Shown in pieces: positions 46,923-58,507 of a stretch of 64,000 bases of DNA. Numbering within the stretch: the stretch's first letter is position 1; every line of letters begins with the position of its first letter. The notes under the pieces were generated by a model. That model saw only the letters and a program-made list of their open reading frames with translations, had not been told where the DNA came from and ran no database searches. The stretch is from Papaver somniferum (taxonomy: Eukaryota; Streptophyta; Magnoliopsida; Ranunculales; Papaveraceae): NCBI RefSeq assembly GCF_003573695.1, contig NC_039362.1:199246585-199310584 (forward strand). Direction: 5' to 3'. The position numbers were made by a program, and so were the translations under genes.

Positions 46923-47532
46923 CTAGGATATCATGTGAGGAAATAAATGACATAGACATGGGATGAGACTTTCTTGAGTTCGGAACCTCTTGATGGATGT
47001 ATATGCATCTTTTTCAGGTTCTTTCTTCAACCTCGTCAAAGTTTGAAATTCCTCCAAGTACTCTGATGATGGAATGTTCGTCAAATCTTCTGGATCAGAA
47101 CTTTCTTCGTTGGAGAGACGTGTAACCAAAGACGCTCTGTAAGTATCCATATTTTCAGCGTGGATCCACGCTCGTCTGAAGGACATGTCATATCCTGGAT
47201 CTTCCTGATTATGTGAAACTTGGTTTCTGTCCAGTGTTGAACTTATGTTCACTTTGAGAGTGATGTAGCCATAAGTATTCTGAGCGCTCCTTCAAGGTCT
47301 CTGATTGAGATGGGAGCATGAGTAGCTTCTTGTCGACTGATTCCTTCGGCTCTGAGGTTTTCAGTGGAATGATGTTGATGACGGTGCCGGCATCGATCAA
47401 CGTTCTTCCAAATCCGTTTCTTCGACTGTGGTAAGCAGTCCCCAGTCTACATCTCTTGGTTTGTGGATGGAGGCTCAAGAAGTATTTCCGGAATGGACTT
47501 CTTGACACGATGTGGTTCAGTGTTGTGAACAT
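46923..47532 (-). pseudogene. Element G protease remnant
   Basis: Two overlapping minus-strand frames carry RTLIDAGTVINIIPLKT, in the place and form of a retropepsin active site (D-A-G here), then a second frame with EDPGYDMSFRRAWIHAENM, which resembles the YNLLLGRPWIH block of plant gypsy proteases. A frame change separates them near 47230. No RT follows downstream. Identification rests on these two blocks only. Confidence 0.55.
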
Positions 47533-48940
47533 GTCTCTCTTTTGTGCCTTCGACAGATAGATAAATTCACGTTCGATGAAGGATTGAACTACCTCTTTGA
47601 TAGGTTGTTCAGAGAGTGTAAAGGTTATGATTGGGAGAGGATTCTTGTGTACTCCTCCAGTTCCCAGTTGAAGCTATTGTGGATCAACCTTCTCTTTGGT
47701 GACGTGCTTCAAAAAATTGCAGTTACTTGTCGAATGATTGATAAATCTATGAAGGTGACCGTACCTTGGATTCTTCATGTTGGTTCTCTATGATGAGCAA
47801 CAATTTGATTGCACCATCTTGAACCCAGACTTCCAGTAACTCGATCACTCCTTCATGAGAAGTTTGAGTCTGTCCGATCATTTTCCCATTCGTTGATGCC
47901 AGGTCGAGGTTTGTGCAAGATTGGTTACCCTTCCGTGATGCTTTTGTAGGAAGAGGTGTTGGATGTCGCATGTTTGAGCAGAAGTTTTATTTTTTCTTCC
48001 TTGAGCAACAACGTTCATGGAAGTTTGGACATCGTAATGTTTGTTGATCAGGCGTCGGCTGCTCCGAGGTTCCTCGACCTTGTAGACTTTGCTCAGCAAA
48101 GCAGGTGTAATAGTCGTCGATCGTTTGGCTGCTTCATGAAGTTCTGAGAGAGTATAGAGTCGCAGAGAAAGGCTCTGTAGATTGGGATAATTTCGTTTTG
48201 TTCATGCTCTTCTAGTTCCTCCAGGGATCGAGAGACGTGTTCTCGAGCGCTCCATGTTCCGTTTTATAGTACCAACGTTGGAGAAGTGTAGCCCTTCGGG
48301 AAAGAAATTATTTGCGTATCAACAGGGTATGAAGGTTGATAACGATGAACAGATGACGCTTTGTATTTTCCTCGATCCTCCATGAAGCATTCCAGGTCCT
48401 CACGAGCAATGAAGCCTGCAAGTTCCTTTGCTGGAGAGTCATTTGCAGCTTTGCGGAATTCTCCATCTTGTATAACATGGATTGGAGAGATCTCAGGATC
48501 AGCAGTTGAAGATGTTTCTTTAGCTTCTCATTTTCGCGTTGAGGCTGAGTTCGTTCAGACGCAAACTTGCCAGTGAGAGTTTTGAGATAAGCATACAACT
48601 CTTCATGTGTTGCAGCCATGTCAGTCTGAACCTTCATGATATCAAGCTGATTTCCTCTGGTTTCTTCAGGAGACCAACCGAAGAGTGGATTTTTTATGGA
48701 TCCAGTGTCGTCACCTGTAGGGGCGATATTTGGAGCACCAGTGCTTGGAAGAGTGATAGTAACATGTGACGTGATATTGCTGGACAGAGGAATGGTGTTA
48801 GCGCTACCACTAGAGCCTGCAACGTTAATAGGAGTAGTACTTGCTAGGAGTACCACTAGGACTTGCAATGTTAGAGTTGGGTGTTGAACCCGGATTGGTA
48901 ACTGAACCATACCTAAGACCGACCATCCTGACGAATTGAG
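47533..48940 (-). pseudogene. Element G gag remnant
   Basis: Minus-strand frames just inside the primer site. The opening reads Gly/Ser/Thr/Pro-rich (SNITSHVTITLPSTGAPNIA), then LFGWSPEETRGNQLDIMKVQ and a predicted helix (MAATHEELYAYLKTLTGKF) running to about 48310. A later piece has LYTLSELHEAAKRSTTITPA. Several frameshifts and stops. An ATG near 48926 in another frame is the likely original start. A gag identity is inferred from position and composition; the conserved gag domain is not clear. Confidence 0.45.
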
Positions 48941-48959
48941 ATTGCAACCGAGAGAATGA

Positions 48960-48980
48960 TCTCCCACTGTGGTCGCCAAT
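48960..48980 (-). promoter_or_regulatory. Element G primer-site candidate
   Basis: Minus strand TTGGCGACCACAGTGGG immediately inside the LTR boundary at 48982. I do not assign it to a tRNA. Confidence 0.5.
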
Positions 48981-48981
48981 C

Positions 48982-49818
48982 TGTAGATGGGGAAAACGAT
49001 TTGCTGGTTTTTAAGGAATTGAGGAGACGACCGTACGGAGGAGACTCCTCGAACCGAGAGAAATGTTAAACCTCACACAGATGCACCGCTGCAAAGGGGG
49101 TGCTTTAGATTCGAGAGATCAATCTGTAGTACTCCGGCCTAAATCAAGACAATGACCGATCCAGAGTAAATTCGGTCACAAGAGAGGATGGGTTGATCTG
49201 TAGGAGGGAAGCTGGGAAATATGTGGAATCAATGGTAATCAAAGATTGTGGGTGTGTGGATTCTGAATATGATAAGCTCTGAATGATTGAAATTTCTCAA
49301 CTGAGAGTAGTTGCTCAATTGATGAGTTGATGGTCTCGTGTTGTCGATGAGACGTGAGATTGATGATATTGTTGATGCCGATGATTCAATCATGATTCAG
49401 AGACTTATTTATATTGCTGGAATTTTAGACACCATGATCCCATGAAGTGTGACAGTTGATGGAATCAAGGAGTGGGGAAGTGGAGATCGTGTTTGAAACC
49501 AGTTGGTCAACGTGTGGAGACTTGGTCGATTTTCCACCCACTACCTCGTGAATTCCTTCAACTGATTTCATGACTTGATCATATTCCATCGTGTGTTTGA
49601 ACACACGTGCCGTAGACCGCCAGACCAAAACCCTAAGTGATATCCCCCAAAGTGACACGATTGACATCTCGTGGTTTGTTAGTCAATTGATGAATTCGTG
49701 GTTTGATGGGACGATGAGTCCATGTAGTTGCTGAGTTGAACATGATTTTCTGAAACTCATGAATTGAACATGTCATGAGACAGAGGTATAGTTCTTACGA
49801 TGAAGTGAGCAAGTATTG
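48982..49818 (-). mobile_element. Element G 5' LTR, first part
   Basis: Homologous to 38294-39131, with TATAAATA (minus) at 49406-49413. Ends at TATTG (49814-49818), the left target duplication of element B. Continues at 58969. Confidence 0.9.
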
Positions 49819-50276
49819 TGTAGGATCAGAATCTCGCAACAATTATGTCCCAGCGAAATTATCAATGGTACAGCACAATAGCGTCGCAGAACAATTTCAG
49901 AAACGACGTCAGCAAGGATCATGAGAAAGATGTGATAGTCTTACGAAAATTAGAGAGCTTGCGAAATTAACATTTGTAAGGTTGCGAGAATGTCGCAAAC
50001 CATATCCGAAAATAAAGGACAGATTAGCTGTCATCCATTATGTATTTCCTTATAAATAGTCATTCGAGTTGTAAAGGGAAGGAGAGATCTTTTTTGAGTA
50101 AGAAACAAGTAAATAGGAGAGAGAAAGTCAAGAGCAGAGATCATTCTTGACTTCTTTATCTTTCTTGGAAGAACATTCAGAAATTAATCAATAAAATTAA
50201 GAGTGTAAACCTAAAAATGAGTTGATCAATAATGAAATCATATGAGGGGTGTAGTGTAGGAATTCCTGCAACTACA
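49819..50276 (+). mobile_element. Element B 5' LTR
   Basis: 458 bp; TATAAATA at 50051-50058 is the likely promoter and AATAAA near 50190 a possible polyadenylation signal. The right end CAACTACA is followed after three bases by the primer site. Confidence 0.9.
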
Positions 50277-50279
50277 TAA

Positions 50280-50296
50280 TGGCGCTAGAAACAGGG
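50280..50296 (+). promoter_or_regulatory. Element B primer-site candidate
   Basis: TGGCGCTAGAAACAGGG three bases after the 5' LTR. The TGGCGC start is typical of plant primer sites; I do not assign the tRNA with confidence. Confidence 0.6.
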
Positions 50297-50386
50297 AGAT
50301 TGAAGATCGAAAGTTGAAGATTGTTGATTGAGAATATTCAAATCAAGAAAGGGATTAAATAAATCAGTGAATCAGTTAGAAGAAAG

Positions 50387-51403
50387 ATGAATAGAATTAA
50401 TGAAAATGGCAAAAGATTTGAGTGTAATATGATAACAAAAAGCTTGATCTATGAATTCCATGAAAACATCAAAGGAAGAATACATAAACGAAATTTTGAA
50501 GGAAAGAAAGTTATGGCGGTAGAAAAAACATCACCCTTGAAAGATTGGGAAAAGAAAAAAATTGCATTCATGGCGGAAGAAATACCAAAAGAAAATTTGA
50601 ACCATATATCTCCATTGGTCATCACAGTGCCTATTACACGAAAAGAGAAGGATACAACAATAAAATCCACAGGAGAATGGATGTTGAACAGAACTTTAAT
50701 CGATACAGGAAGTTCCATCGATATAATATTTTATCATGCATTACGGGGAATGGGATTCAAAGACGAAGAAATGTCCAGTTCAACATATTTTGTTCACGGC
50801 TTTGGAAAATCCACAACAAAACCTAAAGGAGAAATAGTGGTACGAATTCCACTTGGAGAAATCGAAACACATGTAACATTGTGCGTGGTGGATATGGAAT
50901 CGCCATATAATATGTTATTAGGAAGATCATGGATATATGCGATAAAAGTTGTGGTATCAACGTTGCATCAATGTATTAAATTCCCCACTCCAAATGGAAT
51001 AGGTGAAATTAGAGGAGATGTTGACAATGCGAAATTATGTCATCAAATTGAAGTAAAACATTATGAAGAACAAGCAAAAAAGAAACAATTTCGCAGAAAA
51101 TTGGCAAAGGAAGCAAAGAAGGAAGAAGAATTTAGAGTATATATGATAAGGGCAAAAGAAGGCAAAGGAATACCCAGCGAAATTTCAGAAGAAGGGGAAG
51201 GACCCATAAAAGCAATAAAAGAACCAACACCAATGGGAGAACCTAAACCCAGTTACACTGCCGCAGAACCAACAAAAGAAATAAAAGTTGGGACTATAGA
51301 AGAACCTCTAATATTGAGAACTGGAACCAAAATGGATATAGAAGAAGAAGAAGAAGAAATAAATGTTAACTTATTGCGAGAATATAAAGATATTTTCGCA
51401 TGA
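50387..51403 (+). pseudogene. Element B protease segment (stop before RT)
   Basis: Frame of 338 residues from ATG 50387, only 90 bp after the primer site. The first 60 residues may be a gag tail. The aspartic protease motif RTLIDTGSSIDIIF has DTG at residues 106-108 and ESPYNMLLGRSW at 171-182, both intact. A Lys/Glu-rich linker leads towards RT. The frame closes with TGA at 51401-51403, right after KDIFA, where related elements have a Trp codon before NMDEMPG. It is therefore a nonsense break rather than a normal end. Confidence 0.8.
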
Positions 51404-52323
51404 AACATGGATGAGATACCAGGAATAGATCCATCAATTGCATGCCACAAATTGGAGATTAACAAAAATGTGAGACCATTTAAACAGAGAATAAGAAAAA
51501 TTGCAACAACTTACCATTCCCAAATAGAATAAGAATTACAGAAAATGCTTGAGGTAGGGATTATAAGAGAAGAAAAATACCCAGAATGGATAGCGAATAT
51601 GGTCATTGTCCCAAAGAAAAACAAGGGAATCAGGATTTGCATAGATTTCACTTATTTAAACAAAGCCTGCCCCAAAGATAGTTTTCCGTTACCAAATATT
51701 CCTCAAATGGTGGAATCCGCAGCGGGAAATGATAGGGTATCATCTTTAGATGGGTATAAAGGGTATAACCAAATCCCTCTCGCTGAAGAAGATCAAGAAC
51801 ATACTGCTTTCTTTGCCCCAAGAGGTTTATATTGTTACACGAAAATGCCATTTGGTTTGCGAAACGCGGGAGCGACATATCAAAGGATGGTAGAGAAGGT
51901 GTTCGCAAAATGGATACATAAAACATTAGAAGTATACGTGGACGACATGTTAGTAAAGAGTAAAGAAGCTAAAGACCATGTGCAAGACTTGAGGGAGATT
52001 TTTGAACAAATGAGGCAGTATAACATTAAATTGAATCCTGAGAAGTGTATTATTGTTGTTGCATCGGGAAAATTTTTAGGCTACATTGTATCAAAGGAAG
52101 GAATACAGGTTGATCCAGAAAAAGTGAAAGCAGTTCGTGACATGCCGACACCAGCAACAATAAAAGATGTACAGAAATTGAATGGGCTTCTAGCTTCGCT
52201 GGGAGATTCATTTCGCGATCATCAGACAAATGCAAATATTTTTTCGATATACTCAGGAAGGGTGCAAAATTTAAATGGAGTGATGAATGTGAAAAGGCTT
52301 TGCAAGGAATCAAATAAAATCTT
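51404..52323 (+). pseudogene. Element B reverse transcriptase (intact active site, broken frame)
   Basis: MDEIPGIDPSIACHKLEI, then a TAA at 51529-51531, then the core: IVPKKNKGIRICIDFTYLNK, YKGYNQIPLAEEDQEHTAF and the active-site box YVDDM (residues 131-135 from Met 51545), all conserved. A single-base frameshift near 52203 (after LNGLLASLG) breaks the thumb and connection region, where the correct frame can be followed for another 40 codons. Apart from these few lesions it looks like a recently active RT. Confidence 0.85.
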
Positions 52324-52755
52324 ATGAATACAACTATTTTACAAAAGGCAGAACAAGGAGAAGAATTATTGATTTACTTTGCAACAACGTCGCATGCACT
52401 AAGTGATGTGTTATTGCAAGTAGACGCAGGAGTGGAGAAACCCATTTATTACATTAGAAAAAATTTTAATACCGCTGAGAAGAATTACTCAAAGATTGAA
52501 AAGTTAATCTTAGCATTAGTTTATGGATCATTTAAGCTCCGCATATACTTTCAAGCACACAAGATAAAGGTATTAACAAAAGTAACGATTGAATCAGTGA
52601 TGAATAATTCTAGAAGATCAGGAAGGGTGGAGAGATGGAATGCACAAGTAGGCCACTTTGATATTAGATATGAAATTTTGTCTTCACCAAAATCACAAAT
52701 TGTTGCGGATTTCTTGGCAGAATTTCCTTTAGAAGAAGATGAAGCAGTAGAATAA
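52324..52755 (+). pseudogene. Element B RT-linked RNase H
   Basis: 143-residue frame with QGEELLIYFATTSHALSDVL, KPIYYIRKNFNTAEKNYSKI, KLILALVYGSFKLRIYFQAH and the closing QIVADFLAEFPLEED, all standard for the RNase H of Tat elements. It is separated from RT by the frameshift and a stop at about 52317. The internal ALSDVLLQVD has no obvious lesion. The Met at 52324 is not a natural start. Confidence 0.75.
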
Positions 52756-52758
52756 AAG

Positions 52759-53170
52759 ATGGATGTAGAAGAAGAACATGGAGATCCAAAAGATTTATTA
52801 ACAGAACCAAATAGATGGGAAATATTGGTAGATGGATCATCAAATGGAGTTGGAATTGTTTTAATTTCGCTAGAAGGAATAAAGATGGCTTTTTCATTCA
52901 GATTGGAATTTCCATCCACTAATAATGAAACAGAATATGAAGCTGTGATACATGCCTTAAAATTCGCAATAGAAATGAAACTAGAAAATGCCAGGATCAC
53001 TAGTGATTCACAGCTAGTTATTCGCCAAATAAAAGGAGAGTATACTACAAATGAACCATCCTTGAAGAAATACAAGAAGCTGGTTGAAGAATTATCAGCG
53101 AAAATCCCAAAGATAAAATGGAGGCACATTTCAAGAAAGGATAATAGACTCGCAGACGCTTTTGCTTTCA
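52759..53170 (+). pseudogene. Element B archaeal-type RNase H
   Basis: DGSSNGVGIVLIS (first Asp), STNNETEYEAVIHALKFA (Glu), ITSDSQLVIRQIKGEY (Asp) and SRKDNRLADAFAF (Asp) are all present, so the four acidic residues survive, unlike element A. Relative to the usual DGSSN-plus-Gly-rich loop about six residues appear to be missing. Part of one frame that runs on into the integrase start. Confidence 0.8.
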
Positions 53171-54507
53171 TCTCAAGCATGATGACAAATCCAACTGCGA
53201 GATGCATAAAAATACAAACACTTCTGTCACCATCAATAAATAAAGAAGAGGAAGATGTGGATGTGATGATAATAGATAATGAAAAAGAAGAACAAATAAA
53301 CAATGTCGCGGACTGGAGAATGGAACTTCATGCATATTTGGCGAAAGGAGAAACACCAAGAAATAGATTGGAAACACACAAATTAAAAATCCGAGCAACG
53401 AATTATGAATTAAGAGATGGGTTGCTATACCGAAAATCCTTTAGTGGACCATCACTCAGATGTTTGACACGAGAGGAAGGAGAAAAGGTGCTGAAAATGT
53501 TACATAGTGGAGATGCTGGCAATCATAGTGGAGGAAGATCTTTGGCACATAGAGCAAAAATGCAAGGTTATTATTGGCCATACATGCATGAAGATGCAAA
53601 ACAAATATCAAGACGTTGCGAAGATTGTCAGGCATGGAAAGAAAATACATGCACCAGGAGCACCATTGTCATCTTCAACCAGTGTGTGGCCCTTTGGAAA
53701 ATGGGGCTTAGACATTGTGGGGCCATTTTTACCAGGAACTGGACAAAGAAGATACTTAATAGTCGCAACAGATTATTTCACAAAATGGACAGAAGTGAAG
53801 GCAGTACAACATATTCGCGACAAAGATATCTTTACATTCATATTCGAAAATATCATTTGCAGATTTGGAATTCCTGCACAGTTGGTATCTGATAATGGGA
53901 AACAGTTTGAGGGGCAGAATATAGAAATGTTACTTAATGCATTCAAGATAAAATGTGGAAAGTCCACTCCTTTGTATCCACAAGCTAATGGGCAAGTAGA
54001 AGCAACAAATAAAACAATTGCAGATATATTAAAGAAGAAATTGGAAGGACATCACAGATCATGGTGCGAACAAGTACATAATGCAGTATGGGCTTATAAT
54101 ACAACTAGAAGAGAAGCTACTGGAATGTCACCTTTTTGTTTAACATACGGAGTTGAAGCGGTGTTACCAACAGAAGTTGTTATTCCGACAAAAAAGAGAA
54201 GCTTGGGAAAAAATCTTAGTGCGGGTTTAATTTTAAACAAACTTGATGAATTAGAAGAAAAAGAGAAAAAGCTTTACAACATATGGAGAATTATCAGCGA
54301 AGATTAGCTCGAGAATATAATAAACGTGTCAAAATACGTGAATTTCAACCAGGAGATTTAGTTCTGCGAGAAACACCAATATATCAGCGAGAAAATGGTG
54401 GAAAATTAGCGAAAAAATGGGATGGACCTTACATCATTAAGGAGATAGTTGGAACAGGAGCTTATAGATTAATGGATCCAGAAGGAGAGATGTTGGTCAT
54501 AGATTAG
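53171..54507 (+). pseudogene. Element B integrase (two frameshifts)
   Basis: Zinc-binding part HSGDAGNHSGGRSLAHRAKM to CEDCQAW; frameshift near 53640; catalytic core with Asp in KWGLDIVGPF, Asp in LVSDNGKQFEGQ and Glu in PQANGQVEATNKT, all present. The core frame ends near 54307, where a second frameshift leads to EYNKRVKIREFQPGDLVLRE and the GPY module KKWDGPYIIKEIVGTGAYRL, ending at TAG 54505-54507. All catalytic residues are intact, so the damage is limited to frame breaks. Confidence 0.85.
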
Positions 54508-55795
54508 ACGACCATGGAACAGGTTGTATTTGAAAAGATATTATCAGTAAGAAGCTTTGAGAAGTTATGAATTCTGAAAGAATAATTGCAGAATTACTCA
54601 TATCAAAAGAAGATCATGATGTGCGAAATTGTCGCAGAGATAAACAGAACAATGACATAAAAGAAAGGGGCGAACCTTTATGGCGTACACCCTAGTTCGC
54701 GAATAAAATTTCGCAAGAGGCAAATGTAAGACCTAAAGTACGTCATATTAGGGGGTACCTGTTACATGGCTCAGGGAAAGGCTACACCACCGGAACCTGA
54801 GTCATGGAGATTTGGGGTCAATAAAGCCCATCCGGGAGAGGCACCTTGGATTCTCAACTTAAGCATATGACTTAGGTTGGGCGACTAAGGTAATAAGGAC
54901 TCTCCAAGGAGTGCAGAATCTGATCAAGGCGCCGAGGTACACGGTTGAGTCAAGAGTGCCGGGGCGTTTGAAGCGTCCTTGCCATTCTTGACAAGTCTTG
55001 GCTTATACTGCACTCGGCCTGAAGAAAACCCCACTTAGGGTGCAGTCTCGTAACCATAAGCCCTATAGGCAAAAGGGATAAGAGGCTGCGAAAACAACTG
55101 GTTGTTGTTAAGACTGGATGGGAGGAGCTAACCTTGTATGGTAGAAGTACGCCTCCTTGAAGGGGCAACCAGGGGGAGATAAGGGCGGCACCCTCCATTA
55201 GGGAGCTGATAAGTGTCTTAAGACGCAAATGTCATGAGGCTTTTTATTCGCAAGGATATTAAGGCTTGTCATATTTGTGCAACAATCCTGAAGAGGCAAT
55301 AATACAAAAGAAAAGATAAGACGAGATCAATGGGTTTTCGCATGAAAGTGCGAAGACGTCCTGCGATTTCGTCGCAAGACGGCAATGTCATGGGGCTTTA
55401 TTTTCGCAAGAATATTTAGGCCTGTCATATTGTCGCAACATTCCTGAAGAGGCCATAATACAAAAGAAAAGTTAAGACAAGATCAATGGGTTTTTGTATG
55501 AAAGTGCAAGGACGTCCTGCGATTTTGTCGCAATGACAAGAGATGGCATAATAAGACCTTTAATTAGGAAGGCAAAATAAGACCATATGATAAAACAAAT
55601 TAATGATAAGCATTCATAACAGATTATTTTTGCAAGAAAGATAATGAGAGGCAAGTATGGGAATCGATATACAAGAAGCATTATCTTTCTTATCAACAAA
55701 ATATTAAAAGGAAAAGTTGACTCAAAGTTATTGAAAAATGTACTCTCAAAAGTGATAAAAATAAGACAGTTCAAGAAAACAAAGAAGAAGCTCAA
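54508..55795 (+). other. Element B region between pol and antisense gene
   Basis: Untranslated stretch. Holds a 156-bp tandem duplication at about 55220-55531. Short TCGCAA/TTGCGA words are frequent, as throughout element B. No gene seen on either strand. Confidence 0.6.
55220..55531. repeat. 156-bp tandem duplication in element B
   Basis: AATGTCATG(A/G)GGCTTT recurs at 55229 and 55385, and CTGAAGAGGC and ATACAAAAGAAAAG recur in the same register, giving a 156-bp period with scattered differences. Confidence 0.75.
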
Positions 55796-58122
55796 GCTTC
55801 AATATTAATGTCAGTAGCAGGAGATGACAGAAATTCTTCGCCAACATTCTCGCAAGCTTCTCCTTCATTTCGGCTTTGATCTTCGCCATGACTAGCATTG
55901 ATTATCGCCAGCAATTACTTCTTCAGGAGAAATTTCTTTCTCATTCTGATTAACACCAGCAGATACTTCTTTAGAAGGAACCTCTTCTTCATCTTCCAGG
56001 AAATTATCCTCTGCACCGCTTTCGTAATCATAATCACTATCAGCAGGACGAGGAACTTCATCATCATCTACTTCTAGAGGATCAATTGATGTAGGAGGAA
56101 GAGAGTTGGAAGTAAGATGTCATTTACAAGGACTTCAGCCCGGAGATGAACTTGGCGAAGAAGTGCTCTTTGATGATTCCTATCTTGAATATCCTTAAAA
56201 TAAGCAAGATAATCAAGTCTTTTTCTCGTCGCGAGAACCAGTAAGGGTAGAGACGAGCAATGCATTTCTTTGCGAATTTTAGCATATTTAGCCTCCAATC
56301 AGAAATAGAAGAATGAAGATTCTTCTCAGACTCTGCGAAAAATAGAATACAAAATTTTATTAATAAGGAATTCAGAGAGATATGACAAAGAAAAGATAAT
56401 TAAGGCAGTCAAACTATTATGACTACCTTCCTTTTGCGAAATAAGGTGTTGAATCAAGGATAGACAACTATTCTCCCAATGGTCCATTGCGTCATCAAAT
56501 TTATCTCCAACTAAACCTTTAAGTCGAGACTGAAGATTTTTCTCTTTAGAAACAAGGAAGGCATTTTTCTTCGCAAGAGAAGAATAAGATTCTTCTAATT
56601 TGGAATATTGTTCTTTAAGCTGATTTGCCTTCACACTTAAAGCTATTCTACCTTGAATGAGTGTATCTCTTTCAGCGATAGATGATTCTGTTACTTCTTT
56701 AAGTTCATTTCAAAGAGCGAAGAGATTCTCTTGGTCAGCACATACTTTTTGGAGAATATTAAGTTGTTGCGAAGATATCGCCATCTTGTTTAAATAACTC
56801 GCTTCTCTTGAGATAAGGTTTTATTCTCATCTGATAAAGTTTCCATCCCTAAATTAGCTTTGGTTAAAGAATAAGAAAGACGAGATACTTCATTACTTAA
56901 TAGATCTTGTCTTTGAACTAATTGGGTATTTTCATTGGTAAGATTATTTATTTGATCAGAGAATATGAATAGAGGTTATCTAATTGGTTATATTGATCCA
57001 TTAAGATTCTTTATCAACACGGGCTTCTTCAACAGCAGATTCAAATTGATATCTCTCCATTATTCGTTTCTGATTTAATGCTTAACATGCGAAAGAGGGA
57101 TTTAAAGGATAATTAAACATGGGAAGGATAAAACCATCGAAAAGGAAAATTAAAGACATAGATAAGGAAATCATACCTCTTAATTCATCATTCTTCTTGC
57201 GAAGATTGTCACGATCCAGCAAAACATTCTGAAGCTTCTGATTTTCAAGAAGAAGAGCATTACATTCTATTTCTAAAGCTGTCTGCGAAGCAGCTCTGCC
57301 AGAACCCAAATGCTTGCTCAGAATTTCATAAACATTAGACTTGGTGGGATCAGTAGAAGACTTCTTGCCATCATCCAGAATTTCAGATAATACTTTGAAA
57401 GCAATATCTATTCCTTCCACGTTTTCTTTCGACAGAGGAAGAGACTTGGGTAGAGAACTGGTAGAGAATGAAGGTTGAGAAACATTCTCAATGGTAAGAG
57501 AAGAGGTTTCATTCACAGAAGTATCCACAGGGGTAATTTCAATCATAGAAAGGTCAACTGAAGAAATGAAATCAGAGACAGCATTTTCGCGAATTGGAGA
57601 TAAAGTTTTATCTTGCGAAGATGTCGCAAGAGATTTGGAAGAAATGAAATCAGAAGCATCATTTTCGCGAATTGGAGATAAAGGTTTATCTTGAGAAGAT
57701 GTCGCAGGAGATTTGGAAGAAATGAGTAGGTGGAAGGGAACAGAAGTTGGAACAGTTTTAAGGTGGCGAGATTTCTTGTGAGGTTTATGAAGATCTTTAT
57801 CACCCTGCGAATTGCAATCCAGATAAGAAACAAAGGAAACAATATTGTTATTAGAAAAAGATAGTGTTTCTTACTACCTTCTCATTCGTAGACTTTCTTT
57901 TATGTGCGACAACCTTATGCTGTGATTTGGGATTGTTAGGGTTCTGAACTGTAAATTTAGTGTTGGAGCCGCTTTTGCTGAAATAATAAGAGTATGGGAA
58001 TCGCATAAACAACATAAACAACATCAAATAAGGCAATAAACAAGATCAATTTCAAATATGTCAATTTCATCAAAACTCATAAGGAAGAAAAAAAAAGAGA
58101 AGACTAACCTTGATGAATCCAT
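55796..58122 (-). pseudogene. Element B antisense gene: multi-exon coiled-coil protein, few lesions
   Basis: Read opposite to pol. Exon 1: ATG at 58120-58122, 14 nt, donor GTTAGT. Exon 2: 57878-57977, after TATTATTTCAG, donor GTAGTA. Exon 3: 57177-57804, after TTCGCAG, donor GTATGA. Exons 1 and 2 join to exactly 38 codons and exon 3 stays open for all 209. A further intron at 56333-56426 has GTAGTC and TTTCGCAG ends. Product: short basic N-terminus, Ser/Thr-rich part with two 26-residue repeats, then long heptad-rich helices (LENQKLQNVLLDRDNLRKKN, LKEQYSKLEESYSSLAKKN), and an acidic tail (EVDDDEVPRPADSDYDYESG). Stops or frameshifts occur only after exon 3. Function unknown. Confidence 0.7.
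57555..57725. repeat. Two 78-bp repeats in exon 3 of the B antisense gene
   Basis: GCGAATTGGAGATAAAG and GAAATGAAATCAGA recur at a 78-bp spacing (plus strand). In the antisense frame this is a 26-residue tandem repeat (ATSSQDK-LSPIREN), with length a multiple of three and no stop. Confidence 0.75.
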
Positions 58123-58488
58123 GAAAAATAATAGCTGGGAGATTGTCTCGAAGAAAATTACGAGCTACGGAGATCTAGTATGAAGATGAAGAAGAACTTA
58201 AAAAGGTTGAAGAAGAAAAAAGAAAAGTTGCAGTAATGGAATTTGCAGAAGAACGATGAAGTTGCAGAGAGAATAAAAGGAAAGAAGAAGAGAGCGAAAA
58301 GGAATATATATAGAGGTAATTTTTCCTCGAGAAAATAAACACGGTTAATACGGAAAAATATAAGCGGTTAAAAAGTAACGGTTACAAAAGACGTGTCGAG
58401 AAATAAATGGAAGAAAGAATACGTGTAATAAATGCAGAATATGAAAAGATAAGCAGTTGCGGCATTTTTCACATCATTCTCTACTTTG

Positions 58489-58507
58489 CAGAGAAGATAT
58501 GAGAAGA
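58489..58507 (+). promoter_or_regulatory. Element B polypurine tract
   Basis: CAGAGAAGATATGAGAAGA, almost all purines, directly before the 3' LTR start TGTAGG at 58508. Confidence 0.7.
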
